64,000 nt of DNA, taken from contig CAJTGE010000029.1 in NCBI GenBank assembly GCA_910575795.1, forward strand, positions 1 through 64,000, given 5' to 3'. Positions 16,007 to 23,173 of this stretch are shown here, in pieces. Under the pieces are notes generated by a model. That model saw only the letters and a program-made list of their open reading frames with translations. It did no database searches and had not been told where the DNA came from. Position 1 is the first letter of the stretch; each line of letters begins with the position of its first letter. The stretch comes from Clostridiaceae bacterium. GTDB taxonomy: Bacteria > Bacillota > Clostridia > Lachnospirales > Lachnospiraceae. The translations under genes were made by a program, and so were the position numbers.

Positions 16007-16528
16007 TTAACGCTCCCTTTCCGGCTTCCTGTCCGGGTACAGCCTCCCGGCGGCTACGGCGGCATGGCTCTTTATCTTGATTTCTCCCCGCCCCTCGCTG
16101 GCTCTTGCGTTCTTATAGCCCTCATCAGAGAGGAAATAGCGGTGGCGTTCCCCCGGAAATCCCACGGGGCTGTCGCTGGTCTTTACGTCAAGGACAATCA
16201 TGTGGCGGGTTTCGGGGAGAAAACGCTCCATGCCCGTCAAGTCATGCCCCTGCATTATCGGCTGTTTCGTCTGTGCCTTTGCTTCCGCAAGCCGCCGCCG
16301 GATAGAGTTTTCATGCCCCGCAAGGAAACGGGCTTTGTTGTCGGCTATGAACTGGCTGCACTCCGGCTCTGGTATCTTTTGCAGCTTTTCTATTGCGTTC
16401 TCCATGATTACCCTTGTCAAAAGGTCTTTAATCACGGGTACGGTTTCTTTCATGCCGCCTATGGTTTCCGCTTTGGTGGGTGCGGCGTACTGGTAAATCA
16501 TTTCAAGCTCGCTGTTCGTAAATCTCAT
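16007..16528 (-). CDS. Protein with TTRAP-like N-terminus
   Basis: A 173-residue protein. The first 60 residues (MRFTNSELEMIYQY...VIKDLLTRVIMENAIEKLQKIP) resemble the transposon-transfer assisting family, though the match is by pattern only. The remainder (ETRHMIVLDVKTSDSPVGFPGERHRYFLSDEGYKNA) is not recognised. The start ATG 16528 has AGGAGG eight bases before it; the frame itself extends 14 codons further. It lies directly behind the relaxase stop. Confidence 0.65.
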   Translation of the reverse strand: MRFTNSELEMIYQYAAPTKAETIGGMKETVPVIKDLLTRVIMENAIEKLQKIPEPECSQFIADNKARFLAGHENSIRRRLAEAKAQTKQPIMQGHDLTGMERFLPETRHMIVLDVKTSDSPVGFPGERHRYFLSDEGYKNARASEGRGEIKIKSHAAVAAGRLYPDRKPERER

Positions 16529-16553
16529 TGTGCTACCTCCTGTGGCTGTTTTA

Positions 16554-18194
16554 TTATCGCTCCTGTTCATGCTTTTTCTGCTGGCTCGGTGCGCCCCTCA
16601 AAATCTGCTCGATATTTCCCTTGATTGTCTGTAATTCCTTTGTTTTTTCCCGCTTCTCCCGGTACTCGTTGTAAAGCGTGTTCTTCTCCCGTGTAAGCTG
16701 CTCAATCTCCGCTTGTAATGTCTTGGACGTTGGCAGCTTGGAGATTCCCTGTGCCTTGAAATACCGGGCGGCAGATTCAGAAATGATAAACTCGCTTTCA
16801 TGCTGCTCCCGGTAGGCTCTCCGGGCTTTCTCCGTTTTCTGCGCTTTAAGTCCGTCACGGGCTGGCTTGGTCTTGATGTACGCTAATAGCTGTTTCTGCA
16901 AGTCTTTTTTCTCCCGTAAAGTGCTTTCCACGGTTTTCAGTTCGGCGTGGACGCTGTTCAGTCCCGCACTGGCGGCGGTAAGGGCGGCTTCCAGTTCTTC
17001 CGGGGAAGAAAAGCCGGATTCCTCGTATACGCTCATGGTCGCCGCCATTTGCTTCAGATTGTGCAAAGTCGCCCACTTCTCGTAGCCTTTCCCCTTGCCC
17101 TCGGCTCTCTTGGCGGCTATGTCTACCATGCGCTGTACTCCGTCATTCTTCGGGGCATTTATAGCGGCTTTATTGCGCTGTAAGCGGTCTTTTATGCTGC
17201 GGGGGTATTCCTCTTTGGGTGCGGGTGTTTCGGCGGCTCTGGCGGCGTTCTGCGTGTTTAGGGTGAGTGCTTCCAGTACGGTGGCACGGTCAAAATCATC
17301 ACCCAATTTCCGGGCGGTGATTGGCTTTGTCCTGTCCGGCGTGAGATACGATAACCTCCCCCGGCTCTCCTTGACGGTCACGCCTTGCTGTAACAGCTTC
17401 CCGGAAAAGTCCTCAAAGGAAACAGCAGAGGACAGGGCGGTGCGGATCGTGCGCCGTAACTTCTCCTTGTCCGTTTCAAATTTCGTAAGTTTGGGCGGCT
17501 CTCCTGTGGCGGCAAGGGAAGCGTTCTCTTTATCCAGTGCGGCTTGTCCTTTCCGCTTCGCCCAATACTCACGCTCGGTAATGCGGTTCTTGCTCCCGTT
17601 CAGCAGGTCAATCTGATAGAGGTTTTCCCGGTGGCACATCTCCATGACTTCCGCTTTGAAATATTCCATAGCTGCGTCCGTACAGCGGTGCTTGCAGCCC
17701 TCCCTTGTGTCCGCTGGTCTTTCCATGTAGGGAAGCAGCGGCACTTCCGCAATCCGTAAAGAATTGATTACGATATGCACATGGATATTGCCGCTGTGGT
17801 TATGCCCGTCCGGGTGGGTGCATACAAGGGCTTGGTGTCCGGGGAAATGCTCTTTACAGAACTGCTCGCCTAACTGTTGCGCCCGGTCTACGGATAGCCC
17901 ATTGTCGGCAGCGTCACGGGGGTCAAAACTGATAATGTAATGGTGGCTCTTTACGTCCTCCCGCTTTTGGTTCTTGCCGTATCGAAGATTGGAGCGCATA
18001 CACGCTATGGCGAAATCTTCCCCGCCGCAATTAAGGGAAGATATGCGGTAATCGTCACGGGGAAGAAGCCGCCCATTTTTATCAAGAGTGGGCTTCATAG
18101 TAAACTCGTCATGCTCAAAAGTTAGGTACTGTTCAGCCGCCCCATAGTCGGCATTTTTAGAGCTGATATGTTTGAACGTTGCCAACGGCTTCAC
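16554..18194 (-). CDS. Relaxase of element B
   Basis: A 546-residue relaxase of the Tn4451 TnpZ / MobP-like type. Probable catalytic tyrosine Y23 (EQYLTFEHDEF), conserved SHHYIISFDPRD near 83-94, and the metal-binding histidines in CTHPDGHNHSGNIHVHIV (H127, H138, H140). The C-terminal 200 residues are coiled coil. It starts with GTG 18194, overlapping mobC by 38 bases. Its likely target is the oriT-like site at 18611. It allows element B to be moved by a conjugative partner such as backbone A. Confidence 0.9.
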   Translation of the reverse strand: MKPLATFKHISSKNADYGAAEQYLTFEHDEFTMKPTLDKNGRLLPRDDYRISSLNCGGEDFAIACMRSNLRYGKNQKREDVKSHHYIISFDPRDAADNGLSVDRAQQLGEQFCKEHFPGHQALVCTHPDGHNHSGNIHVHIVINSLRIAEVPLLPYMERPADTREGCKHRCTDAAMEYFKAEVMEMCHRENLYQIDLLNGSKNRITEREYWAKRKGQAALDKENASLAATGEPPKLTKFETDKEKLRRTIRTALSSAVSFEDFSGKLLQQGVTVKESRGRLSYLTPDRTKPITARKLGDDFDRATVLEALTLNTQNAARAAETPAPKEEYPRSIKDRLQRNKAAINAPKNDGVQRMVDIAAKRAEGKGKGYEKWATLHNLKQMAATMSVYEESGFSSPEELEAALTAASAGLNSVHAELKTVESTLREKKDLQKQLLAYIKTKPARDGLKAQKTEKARRAYREQHESEFIISESAARYFKAQGISKLPTSKTLQAEIEQLTREKNTLYNEYREKREKTKELQTIKGNIEQILRGAPSQQKKHEQER

Positions 18195-18552
18195 CTACTT
18201 TCTGCAAGACTTCAAACTTCAAGGCGGCAAGCTCCGCTATGGCGGCTTGTACCTCTTTTGAGAGTGCGTTATAAGGTGCGCCGTACTCGTTCAGACAGCG
18301 GGCAATCTGATTCAAGTTGCTGCCGATTTTCCCGTACTCGGCGGTTAGCTTCCCAACGGCAGAGAGCAATTCATCATTGACCGGGGAAACGGTGATAACC
18401 GGGCGTATGCTTGACTTAATGAGGGCTTGCCGGATAAATTCGGCTTGGCTCATTTTGCAGAGGGTGACACGCTCGGCAAACTCGGCGTATTCTTCCTCGG
18501 TTAAGCGTGTCTTGATTACCCTATGGCGGTGGGGCGTGTTATATTTTTTCAT
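18157..18552 (-). CDS. mobC: MobC-family relaxosome protein (element B)
   Basis: A 131-residue protein: MKKYNTPHRHRVIKTRLTEEEYAEFAERV with a ribbon-helix-helix-like start, KMSQAEFIRQALIKS, and the MobC motif IGSNLNQIARCLNEYG near 85. The ATG at 18552 follows AGGAGG with proper spacing; a longer frame up to 18768 runs through the oriT-like site and is rejected. It overlaps the relaxase. Confidence 0.85.
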   Translation of the reverse strand: MKKYNTPHRHRVIKTRLTEEEYAEFAERVTLCKMSQAEFIRQALIKSSIRPVITVSPVNDELLSAVGKLTAEYGKIGSNLNQIARCLNEYGAPYNALSKEVQAAIAELAALKFEVLQKVGEAVGNVQTYQL

Positions 18553-18610
18553 GGCTGTGAACCTCCTTTCGTGGGTGGATTTTTTCAAGCGGCGCAAGCC
18601 GCAAAAAGGC

Positions 18611-18636
18611 GGGCTTGGGGTGGCAACCCCAACAAG
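18611..18636 (-). other. Candidate oriT of element B
   Basis: On the minus strand it reads CTTGTTGGGG, a six-base loop, then CCCCAAGCCC, 59 bases before the mobC start. The arrangement matches the sites at 196-220 and 28689-28714. Confidence 0.65.
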
Positions 18637-18639
18637 ATT

Positions 18640-19147
18640 CCCGCAGGACAAAATGAGCCGGTAGGCGAAATTTGGTACTGTGGTAGAATCTTGCTCTAAG
18701 AAAGTGGCGGCTTCCTCTGTGTGGGCTTTTGCTGATACCCCCGGCTTGCTCGGCGTGGATTCTGCCAACTATGCGGCGGTATTTCTCTCTCTATTACTTA
18801 CTACGCACGGCAAGGCAAATCTGGCAAAGTTCCCCGGAATTTCTTTTCGTGTTTTCACAACAGCATTTGACAAAAACGGAAAACTGGAAGCCTTTTTTGG
18901 CTTGAAATCAGTTCCGTTTTGTAGTGATATACGGACAGTTTCAAAAAACGCCAAACTTTCCGGCAATTATTTTTCCCCTTATTACCTACTACGGGAAAAA
19001 AGGAAATTTAGGCAATGTTTTCAGAAAGTAGTTGAATTATTTTATTACGGTGCAAAATCCGGCTTGGTTTTGGGCGCAAAAAAACAGGAAACCTTTTCTT
19101 GATTTCCTGTCTTTGGCTGCCGCTGATGGGCGGCGGTTATTCTGTTA
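18640..19147. other. Non-coding spacer of element B
   Basis: An AT-rich stretch between the oriT candidate and the winged-helix gene. A 140-codon plus-strand frame (18680-19102) has no Shine-Dalgarno and no recognisable domain, so I see no gene here. Confidence 0.5.
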
Positions 19148-19576
19148 TCATTCCCCGGAAGCAAACTTGTAGCCCACGCCTAAAACGGTTTTTATGTAAG
19201 TGGGCTTGCCGCTGTCCGGCTCTATCTTTTTCCGTAGATTGCATATCACATTTGACACGCTTGACTGGCAGCTTTCGCTTTCCATGCTCCACACGGCTTC
19301 AAAGATTTGCGCCTTTGTGAATACCCGCCCCGGACTGGCGGCAAGGTAGCAGAGTGCGCCGTACTCTAAACGGGTGAGGGGAATGTCTGTGCCGTTTTTT
19401 AATACCCGGCGTTGGTGCAATTTTATTTCCAATCCCGGAAAAGTAAGTGCCGGGGAGTGGGGCGGCTGCATGGCTTCCAGCGGTATCATATCCGCAAGGG
19501 CGGCTATGGCTTTCTCAACCGCTTTTTCTTCTGTGTCGTTAAATATAAGCATGACTATTTTTGCGACAAATCTCAC
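19148..19576 (-). CDS. Winged-helix DNA-binding protein (OmpR/PhoB effector domain only)
   Basis: A 142-residue protein. Residues about 45-140 form the OmpR-type winged helix (LTRLEYGALCYLAASPGRVFTKAQIFEAVW, SVSNVICNLRKKI, YIKTVLGVGYKF). The receiver domain is missing; the first 40 residues (FNDTEEKAVEKAIAALADMIP) are short and helical. It cannot be a phosphorylation-switched regulator in the usual way. It probably regulates genes of element B. The start is uncertain: GTG 19576 lies too close to the AGGAGG, ATG 19552 too far. Confidence 0.75.
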   Translation of the reverse strand: MRFVAKIVMLIFNDTEEKAVEKAIAALADMIPLEAMQPPHSPALTFPGLEIKLHQRRVLKNGTDIPLTRLEYGALCYLAASPGRVFTKAQIFEAVWSMESESCQSSVSNVICNLRKKIEPDSGKPTYIKTVLGVGYKFASGE

Positions 19577-19582
19577 CTCCTG

Positions 19583-19795
19583 TTAGGTAGGCTGTCCGTC
19601 AAAGCGGAACTGGAACAGGGCAGCGATAAGCCGCCGTTTGATATTGTCCTCGGTGTCCTTGTTGACGTGTCCGTTTTCAAGGGAAGCAAGCCGGATTCGC
19701 TTGCTGTAATGCCGCAAAACCTCGTCAATGGCTTCCGGCTCGCCGCTGGTCGCCCGGACAATCGTTTCATACGGCACAAGTTTAGGATTCCTCAC
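19583..19795 (-). CDS. Small helix-turn-helix protein (transposon type)
   Basis: A 70-residue protein (VRNPKLVPYETIVRATSGEPEAIDEVLRHY, then SKRIRLASLENGHVNKDTEDNIKRRLIAALFQF), the HTH_16 family found next to sigma factors in conjugative transposons. GTG start at 19795 overlaps the sigma-factor stop by 14 bases. Both act most likely together in control of element genes. Confidence 0.8.
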   Translation of the reverse strand: MRNPKLVPYETIVRATSGEPEAIDEVLRHYSKRIRLASLENGHVNKDTEDNIKRRLIAALFQFRFDGQPT

Positions 19796-20192
19796 GGAAA
19801 AGCACCTCCATTTCTTTATGCAGCATTTGCAAGGCACTGTGTATGTGATGCCACGCCGTACTCCGGCAGCGTCCGTACATTTCCCCGATTTCCTGTTGTG
19901 TATAATCTCCGAAAAAGTAAAGGAAAATAATTTCCCGCTTTCTTTCCGGCAGAGATAACAGGGCGGCGGCAAGTTCCCCATTGGTGAGGATAACTGTCTG
20001 ACCGCATATCGTAATGGGATATTCTTCATAGGGTGCTTCAAAATATTCGTCTGTCGTGCCTAAAGGGTAAAACTTTTCTTCTGTGAGGTATTCAAGGGAT
20101 ATTTCTTTTTGCCGCCGTCTGCTCCTATCACGCCATGCGTTGAGTGCCGCAAAGCGTATGACGGTCTTGCAAAAGCCATTGAACGTATACAT
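19782..20192 (-). CDS. Sigma-70-like factor of element B
   Basis: A 136-residue protein starting MYTFNGFCKTVIRFAALNAWRD. Region 4 is clear at the C-terminus: LPERKREIIFLYFFGDYTQQEIGEMYGRCRSTAWHHIHSALQML. Region 2 is very short. These proteins are standard in Tn916- and Tn4451-like elements and control transfer or excision genes. I start at ATG 20192 because homologues begin with MYTFNxFC; the frame opens at 20225. Confidence 0.8.
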   Translation of the reverse strand: MYTFNGFCKTVIRFAALNAWRDRSRRRQKEISLEYLTEEKFYPLGTTDEYFEAPYEEYPITICGQTVILTNGELAAALLSLPERKREIIFLYFFGDYTQQEIGEMYGRCRSTAWHHIHSALQMLHKEMEVLFREES

Positions 20193-20379
20193 GATATGTT
20201 CCTTGTATGCTTCTGTGCAAGGCATAGATGATTCCCCCTTTCTCCCACATAGGGCGGTGCATGGTTTACGGTTGCTTGTTTATAAATCAACTACCCCGGT
20301 GCAAGCACTCAAGCACTGTGAGTGGCTCCTACGTCGCCTCTCACAGCACTTGACTTTTTCGCTCGCTCCGCTCCCTCAA

Positions 20380-20990
20380 AAGCGGGGTATGGAGGCTTCC
20401 TTGTCCCTGCCTCTACATATAATCATACACACTCAACTGTCCTTCCGGCACATCATTTCGATATAGTTTCTTATACTCTTTTCCTTGGTTCTTTACATAG
20501 TTCGATATTACTTTCTCATTTCCTTTCTCACTTACTGTTGATACATAATATCCTGATGACCAAAAATTTCCTCCCCATAATCTCTTCTTTACTTCCGGAC
20601 ATCTCCTGAATACTTCTCTTCCTGTTATACTTTTCACTATTTTTACTATCTGTGCCGGACTATAACTCGGTACAGACTGTACCAGTAGATGCACATGGTC
20701 TTTATCTGTACCTATCTCCAGAAATATAACCTCATATCTTTCACTTATTTCTATACAGGTCTCTTTTATTACCTCTTCTACTTCTTCACTTACTACTACT
20801 CTACGATATTTTGTCGGCAATACAAAATGATACATCAGCTTTGACACATTGTGTGATTTGTGTATAGCTTCACTCAATCTACACTTCTCCTTTTTTCCCT
20901 ACATTGTATCACGCTTTTCCATCCTGTTAAAGTTTGCTTGCGCCCCAAGGGGCGGGGAATGTACCCACATATCATTCAAAGTAACAACAA
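20380..20990 (-). mobile_element. IS200-type insertion sequence
   Basis: A single tnpA without tnpB. CGCCCCaaGGGGCG at 20941-20954 upstream of tnpA fits a subterminal hairpin. The element lacks inverted ends, as the family does, so its limits are estimates. Confidence 0.6.
20413..20877 (-). CDS. tnpA: IS200/IS605-family transposase
   Basis: A 154-residue single-strand DNA transposase. The HUH motif is DHVHLLV (H61, H63) and the nucleophile is Y127 in VISNYVKNQG, as in IS608 TnpA. The segment RLWGGNFWSSGYYVSTV is typical. The length is normal and the frame intact, so the copy may be active. It separates the sigma-factor operon from the cargo genes of element B. Confidence 0.93.
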   Translation of the reverse strand: MSEAIHKSHNVSKLMYHFVLPTKYRRVVVSEEVEEVIKETCIEISERYEVIFLEIGTDKDHVHLLVQSVPSYSPAQIVKIVKSITGREVFRRCPEVKKRLWGGNFWSSGYYVSTVSEKGNEKVISNYVKNQGKEYKKLYRNDVPEGQLSVYDYM

Positions 20991-21050
20991 CTCTATGCGC
21001 AGGTCTTAACTCGTTTCGCTACTTTAATTATCTTCTCCCGGTATCACATT

Positions 21051-21947
21051 TTACCATTCACAAAAAACAATTTCAGCATTTTCGTAAATAGGACATATAT
21101 CTTTCAAGATATTCCTTTTGACAGTTTGTATTTTTTTATAATCAATATTATTGGTAATATAAATGCAAACTTTTATGTGCATACCAATTTTATATATGTC
21201 ACATTTTTGCAATGTCATAATACCGCTAAGATTCTTTTCTACAAATTGGAAAACTGTTCTTTTTAGTTCCTGATTCGTTGTCAACCCTCCTGACAATTCG
21301 CGGAAAGAAGATATGAAAACACTTATCGGTTCTTTTATTGCAGGCAAGACTATAATTGTCGTAATGAAAAAATCTCCAGTATAATGAAGGAAACCCAAAC
21401 TTCCGTTAATATCTATCAGTTTTATCAAGAACGCAGACAGTGCTACGCCCAAAGATAATATGCCGTCGATAAAATTTCCTTTCGATTCTGTTGCTAAAAG
21501 TGTACTGGAATCATTAGTTTTACGGCTCTGGCTTCTGTTAAAAAAAGACAGCCCAAAACATATGATACACATAAGTATCTCATAAGGAATTACAGGTTCA
21601 ATCATCAAAGGGGTTCCAACGCCATATGCAAAATACCCCCATGCTGCTTTTGCAGTACGAGCAACAGAAGAAAACAGCAGCACCAATGTTAATAAAGTTC
21701 TAAAAATAGAATATAATGGCTCTAAAAAATAAAGACCGTCCGGGTAATTCTTTGTCTTTTTATTACTAATTTTTGAAATTTCCAATGCTGCCAAACAAGA
21801 GCAGGAAGCAATCATTGAAAAGGAACAGTCTAAAAACAGAGCTTGAATATTTGTTATCGAAAAAATCCAAAACCCACCTATTGCCATTATTAAGTTTACA
21901 ATGCAGCTTACTATCAGCGATTTGCGTTCAATTTGTTTTTGTGTCAT
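21051..21947 (-). CDS. Cation diffusion facilitator-like transporter (degenerate metal site)
   Basis: A 298-residue protein with about six membrane segments and a C-terminal cytoplasmic domain (KIGMHIKVCIYITNNIDYKKIQTVKRNILKDI), the CDF layout. The canonical DxxxD of segment 2 is reduced to LDCSFSM and the HxxxD of segment 5 to SKGNFID. Zinc/cadmium transport as in classical members is therefore doubtful. The gene is strikingly AT-rich compared with the mob and recombinase genes, a sign of separate origin. Start ATG 21947 follows GGAGGTAACC. It is divergent from a TetR gene, which probably represses it. Confidence 0.75.
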   Translation of the reverse strand: MTQKQIERKSLIVSCIVNLIMAIGGFWIFSITNIQALFLDCSFSMIASCSCLAALEISKISNKKTKNYPDGLYFLEPLYSIFRTLLTLVLLFSSVARTAKAAWGYFAYGVGTPLMIEPVIPYEILMCIICFGLSFFNRSQSRKTNDSSTLLATESKGNFIDGILSLGVALSAFLIKLIDINGSLGFLHYTGDFFITTIIVLPAIKEPISVFISSFRELSGGLTTNQELKRTVFQFVEKNLSGIMTLQKCDIYKIGMHIKVCIYITNNIDYKKIQTVKRNILKDICPIYENAEIVFCEW

Positions 21948-21985
21948 GGTTACCTCCATTGCCTTGGAATTTTATAGTATTCAGA

Positions 21986-22015
21986 TTGACATATCCGTAC
22001 AACAAGCAGTATACT
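21986..22015 (+). promoter_or_regulatory. Promoter of the TetR gene
   Basis: TTGACA (21986-21991) and TATACT (22010-22015) with an 18-base spacer, 92 bases before the ATG. The facing CDF-like gene starts at 21947, so the promoter overlaps its control region. Confidence 0.65.
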
Positions 22016-22022
22016 ATAACAT

Positions 22023-22073
22023 GTGTCGTTTTTCTATCTTCAATTTTATCTATAATTGTTGCCTAAACGACAC
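22023..22073. promoter_or_regulatory. Inverted repeat in the TetR leader
   Basis: GTGTCGTTT (22023-22031) and AAACGACAC (22065-22073) are perfect inverted copies 33 bases apart, just after the TetR promoter. They may be operator half-sites or a leader hairpin. Confidence 0.5.
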
Positions 22074-22107
22074 TGCCGCTCGAAACTGTTGTTTAAAGGA
22101 GAAAACT

Positions 22108-22665
22108 ATGAATAAACATGATAGGCGGGTCAAAAAGACAATAAAAGCATTACAGTCTGCTCTTGCTGACGCAATGCTTGATAAGGAACTTCAAAAAATT
22201 ACAGTACAGGAATTAGTCAACAAGGCAGACATACATAGAGCTACTTTTTATTCGCACTACCATGATGTGTATGACTTATATGAGCAAATGGAACATGACG
22301 CTATAACTGAGTTCACTAAATTTATTAACGATAATCCAGCAGGTCATTACGAAAATATTTATAATTCCATTATTGATTATATTTATGAAAATCCTGCCCT
22401 AAGCCGTTTGCTTTTTTTCGGAAAGGGAATTGACCACAAATTTCAAGAGCATATGTATGACATCATCGAAGAAAAATATCTTGAAATATGGATGCAAGAA
22501 GAAAATATATCTTCCGTTTCAGAAGAAATGCTCTATATGGCGACATATCATATTCAAGGCTGCCTCTCAATAATCTCACTTTGGATTAAGAATAATTTTT
22601 CTACCCCAAAGGAAAAAATAATCCAGCTTATTTATTCTATTGACGCAAGTTGGAATATGCCATAA
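22108..22665 (+). CDS. TetR/AcrR-family regulator
   Basis: A 185-residue regulator. The N-terminal HTH is clear: LQKITVQELVNKADIHRATFYSHYHDVYDLYEQM (about 27-60). The C-terminal ligand domain is helical and aromatic-rich. Start ATG 22108 has AAGGAG before it. AT-rich like its divergent neighbour; together they form a regulated transporter cassette. The ligand cannot be inferred. Confidence 0.85.
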   Translation: MNKHDRRVKKTIKALQSALADAMLDKELQKITVQELVNKADIHRATFYSHYHDVYDLYEQMEHDAITEFTKFINDNPAGHYENIYNSIIDYIYENPALSRLLFFGKGIDHKFQEHMYDIIEEKYLEIWMQEENISSVSEEMLYMATYHIQGCLSIISLWIKNNFSTPKEKIIQLIYSIDASWNMP

Positions 22666-22710
22666 AAGAAATAATCTGTGTGGAGATAAAGAGGGATTCC
22701 GTAGTAGTCG

Positions 22711-22860
22711 GCACTGTGGGAATGTGCATAACTTGCTGTCTTATGGAGTTGTGGGAAAGTCCGTTTGCAGAATGTGGGAAAGCTGCACTTTAGCTTTTCC
22801 ATGTTCTGTGAAAGGACTTTTCCATGACGGAATAGCAAGTTATACACATTTCCACGGTGC
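22711..22860. other. Branched hairpin with two DnaA boxes (candidate origin of element B)
   Basis: Arms 22711-22737 and 22834-22860 pair at 24 of 27 positions. Inside are two more stems: 22748-22762 with 22814-22828, and 22772-22784 with 22792-22804. All share GTGGGAAAG/CTTTTCCA. The outer arms contain TGTGCATAA (22723-22731) and TTATACACA (22840-22848), each fitting the DnaA box TTATNCACA. It lies 76 bases from the right end of element B. Confidence 0.6.
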
Positions 22861-22935
22861 TTGTCTTTTGGTCTTTAGTTCTTTTGTTCGGAATAGTGTG
22901 GTGCTGGCGGTCTATCTCTTGTTTTCGGTTGCTTG

Positions 22936-22953
22936 CTTCTTTACCGTACATGA
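22936..22953. repeat. Right terminal inverted repeat of element B
   Basis: CTTCTTTACCGTACATGA, the inverted partner of 11792-11809; followed by GC at 22954-22955. Confidence 0.85.
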
Positions 22954-23081
22954 GCATTGGAGCCGGGGTTGTCCGAGCCGTAGCCCTCCAGCAGATTGAC
23001 AACGCCCCAAACGCCGAGGCCCGCGCCCAGCGCGATAACAAGGGTCTGCAAAGTGGTGATAGCGGATGCGAAAAATGCCAT
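22954..23081 (-). pseudogene. maff2, 5' part (interrupted)
   Basis: Starts MAFFASAITTLQTLVIALGA with GGAGG before the ATG and runs to DNPGSNA, where element B begins. The family is a 70-residue membrane protein of Tn1549-like transfer regions, between VirD4 and TrbL-like. The remaining half is at 11699-11791. While interrupted, the frame ends four codons into element B. Confidence 0.9.
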
Positions 23082-23150
23082 ATAGTCCTCCATTTCTCCG
23101 GGATTTTCCCGGGCACAAGAAAAGCCGCCCGGTATAGGCGGCAGGTGACA

Positions 23151-23173
23151 CTTCGGGACAAAATGTCCCAAAG
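23151..23173. repeat. Boundary palindrome copy 8
   Basis: Directly after the virD4 stop codon and 70 bases before the maff2 start. Confidence 0.85.

Larger units (their letters stand above)
11792..22953. mobile_element. Element B: serine-recombinase mobilizable transposon inserted in maff2
   Basis: The ends are imperfect inverted repeats: TCATGTGAGATAAAGAAG at the left and, read inward on the other strand, TCATGTACGGTAAAGAAG at the right (15 of 18 identical). The dinucleotide GC is present on both sides (11790-11791 and 22954-22955). Removing 11,162 bp plus the extra GC rejoins two halves of a maff2 gene into a 73-codon frame. The contents (large serine recombinase, TnpW, DnaC-like ATPase, replisome organizer, Cys-rich VLP protein, relaxase, MobC) fit Tn4451/TnpX-type mobilizable transposons. 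Confidence 0.9.

Noticed and set aside
18680..19102. A 140-codon plus-strand frame in the element B spacer
   Set aside because: No ribosome binding site, no recognisable domain and composition of non-coding DNA.
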